From positions 11,680,082 to 11,744,081 of the forward strand of contig OY759262.1 of assembly GCA_963662155.1 (NCBI GenBank): a DNA stretch of 64,000 nt, in the 5' to 3' direction. The notes beneath the pieces were generated by a model. It saw only the letters and a list, made by a program, of their open reading frames with translations, had not been told where the DNA came from and ran no database searches. The DNA is from Lamellibrachia columna. Its lineage: Eukaryota > Annelida > Polychaeta > Sabellida > Siboglinidae. The position numbers and the translations under genes are program-made. Each line of letters begins with the position of its first letter. The stretch's first letter is position 1. This document shows, one piece after another, positions 63,645 to 64,000 of this stretch.

Positions 63645-64000
63645 GCCACCTATTGTATACAGCAAGGCCTTCTGGATGACAGAAACACCGGCAAGCACGT
63701 TCAACTTTATATTAAAAACTTAAGTTAAATGTAACACATCGCTGTAGAAAAGTATAACAATTCCTCGTTAATATTACTGCTTCACTATCTATACGAAACA
63801 TTTGTACAGAAAGCGAAACAAACCGCTGTGTGCTATTATTTTGTGTCACGCATTCTAATAACTGTTTCTACATGTTTCTACATGAGTCTCCTGGTAGATG
63901 CATTACATACATATCGTGTTCTTTTCGTGATTACTGTCGGTAAAATACCATGTCGGTACGAACATATCAGTATTTGGTATTCAAAGACACTGAGAAGAAA
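63645..64000. other. Right edge, no gene seen
   Basis: AT-rich, nothing supported. Confidence 0.35.

Overview
The window is animal nuclear DNA with split genes, long introns and a very high load of retroelements, MITEs, microsatellites and minisatellites. The best-supported genes are paralogues of the small ATP-binding universal stress protein (USP, UspA/MJ0577) family. USP tandem expansions, tRNA-derived SINEs and mixed CR1/Jockey, RTE and Ty3/Gypsy elements are typical of lophotrochozoans, so a mollusc is my best guess. No single sequence here proves the clade.

Genes. Four complete USP genes lie head-to-tail on the minus strand: USP-A (8780-5829), USP-B (22463-15118), USP-C (43170-33683) and USP-D (57398-50562). 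Each has four exons, and the splice sites and phases could be read directly. All four share intron phases 1, 1 and 0 and a 107-bp exon 3. Exon 2 is 81 bp in A and B and 90 bp in C and D, which splits them into two subfamilies. Predicted proteins are 157, 169, 151 and 192 residues. Each keeps the nucleotide-binding signature G-x2-G-x9-G-S followed by VSDY. A fifth, dead copy of exon 4 (45917-45694) has a stop codon and a frameshift, and a 169-bp foldback MITE sits in its splice-acceptor region. Just downstream of USP-A, in the same direction, is the first exon of an unrelated gene for a secreted or membrane-anchored coiled-coil protein (5445-5160). Its later exons were not located.

Mobile elements. 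A rearranged Ty3/Gypsy element (about 58.44-62.04 kb, plus) retains protease, reverse transcriptase, RNase H and integrase. Its integrase carries a 25-bp minisatellite grown from its own coding sequence, a 200-bp internal duplication, and two retroelement tails. Non-LTR elements or their remains lie at 0.53, 17.0-18.4, 28.9-29.3, 29.8-30.6, 44.4-45.3, 46.3-47.4, 48.3-49.6, 51.5-51.9 and 62.2-63.6 kb. There is also a pogo/Tigger-like transposase relic (37.3-38.5 kb), a hAT fragment (about 9.7 kb), two tRNA-derived SINE families, piggyBac-like TTAA-flanked MITEs, and a 75-bp satellite split by a SINE.

The introns of the USP genes hold most of this material. USP-C intron 1 alone spans 7.7 kb, with several hundred bases of (TA)n, the pogo relic, the satellite, and a cluster of six E-box/HRE-like motifs. 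The rest is intergenic or intronic sequence in which I see no supported gene. All calls come from reading the sequence. No database search or expression data was used.
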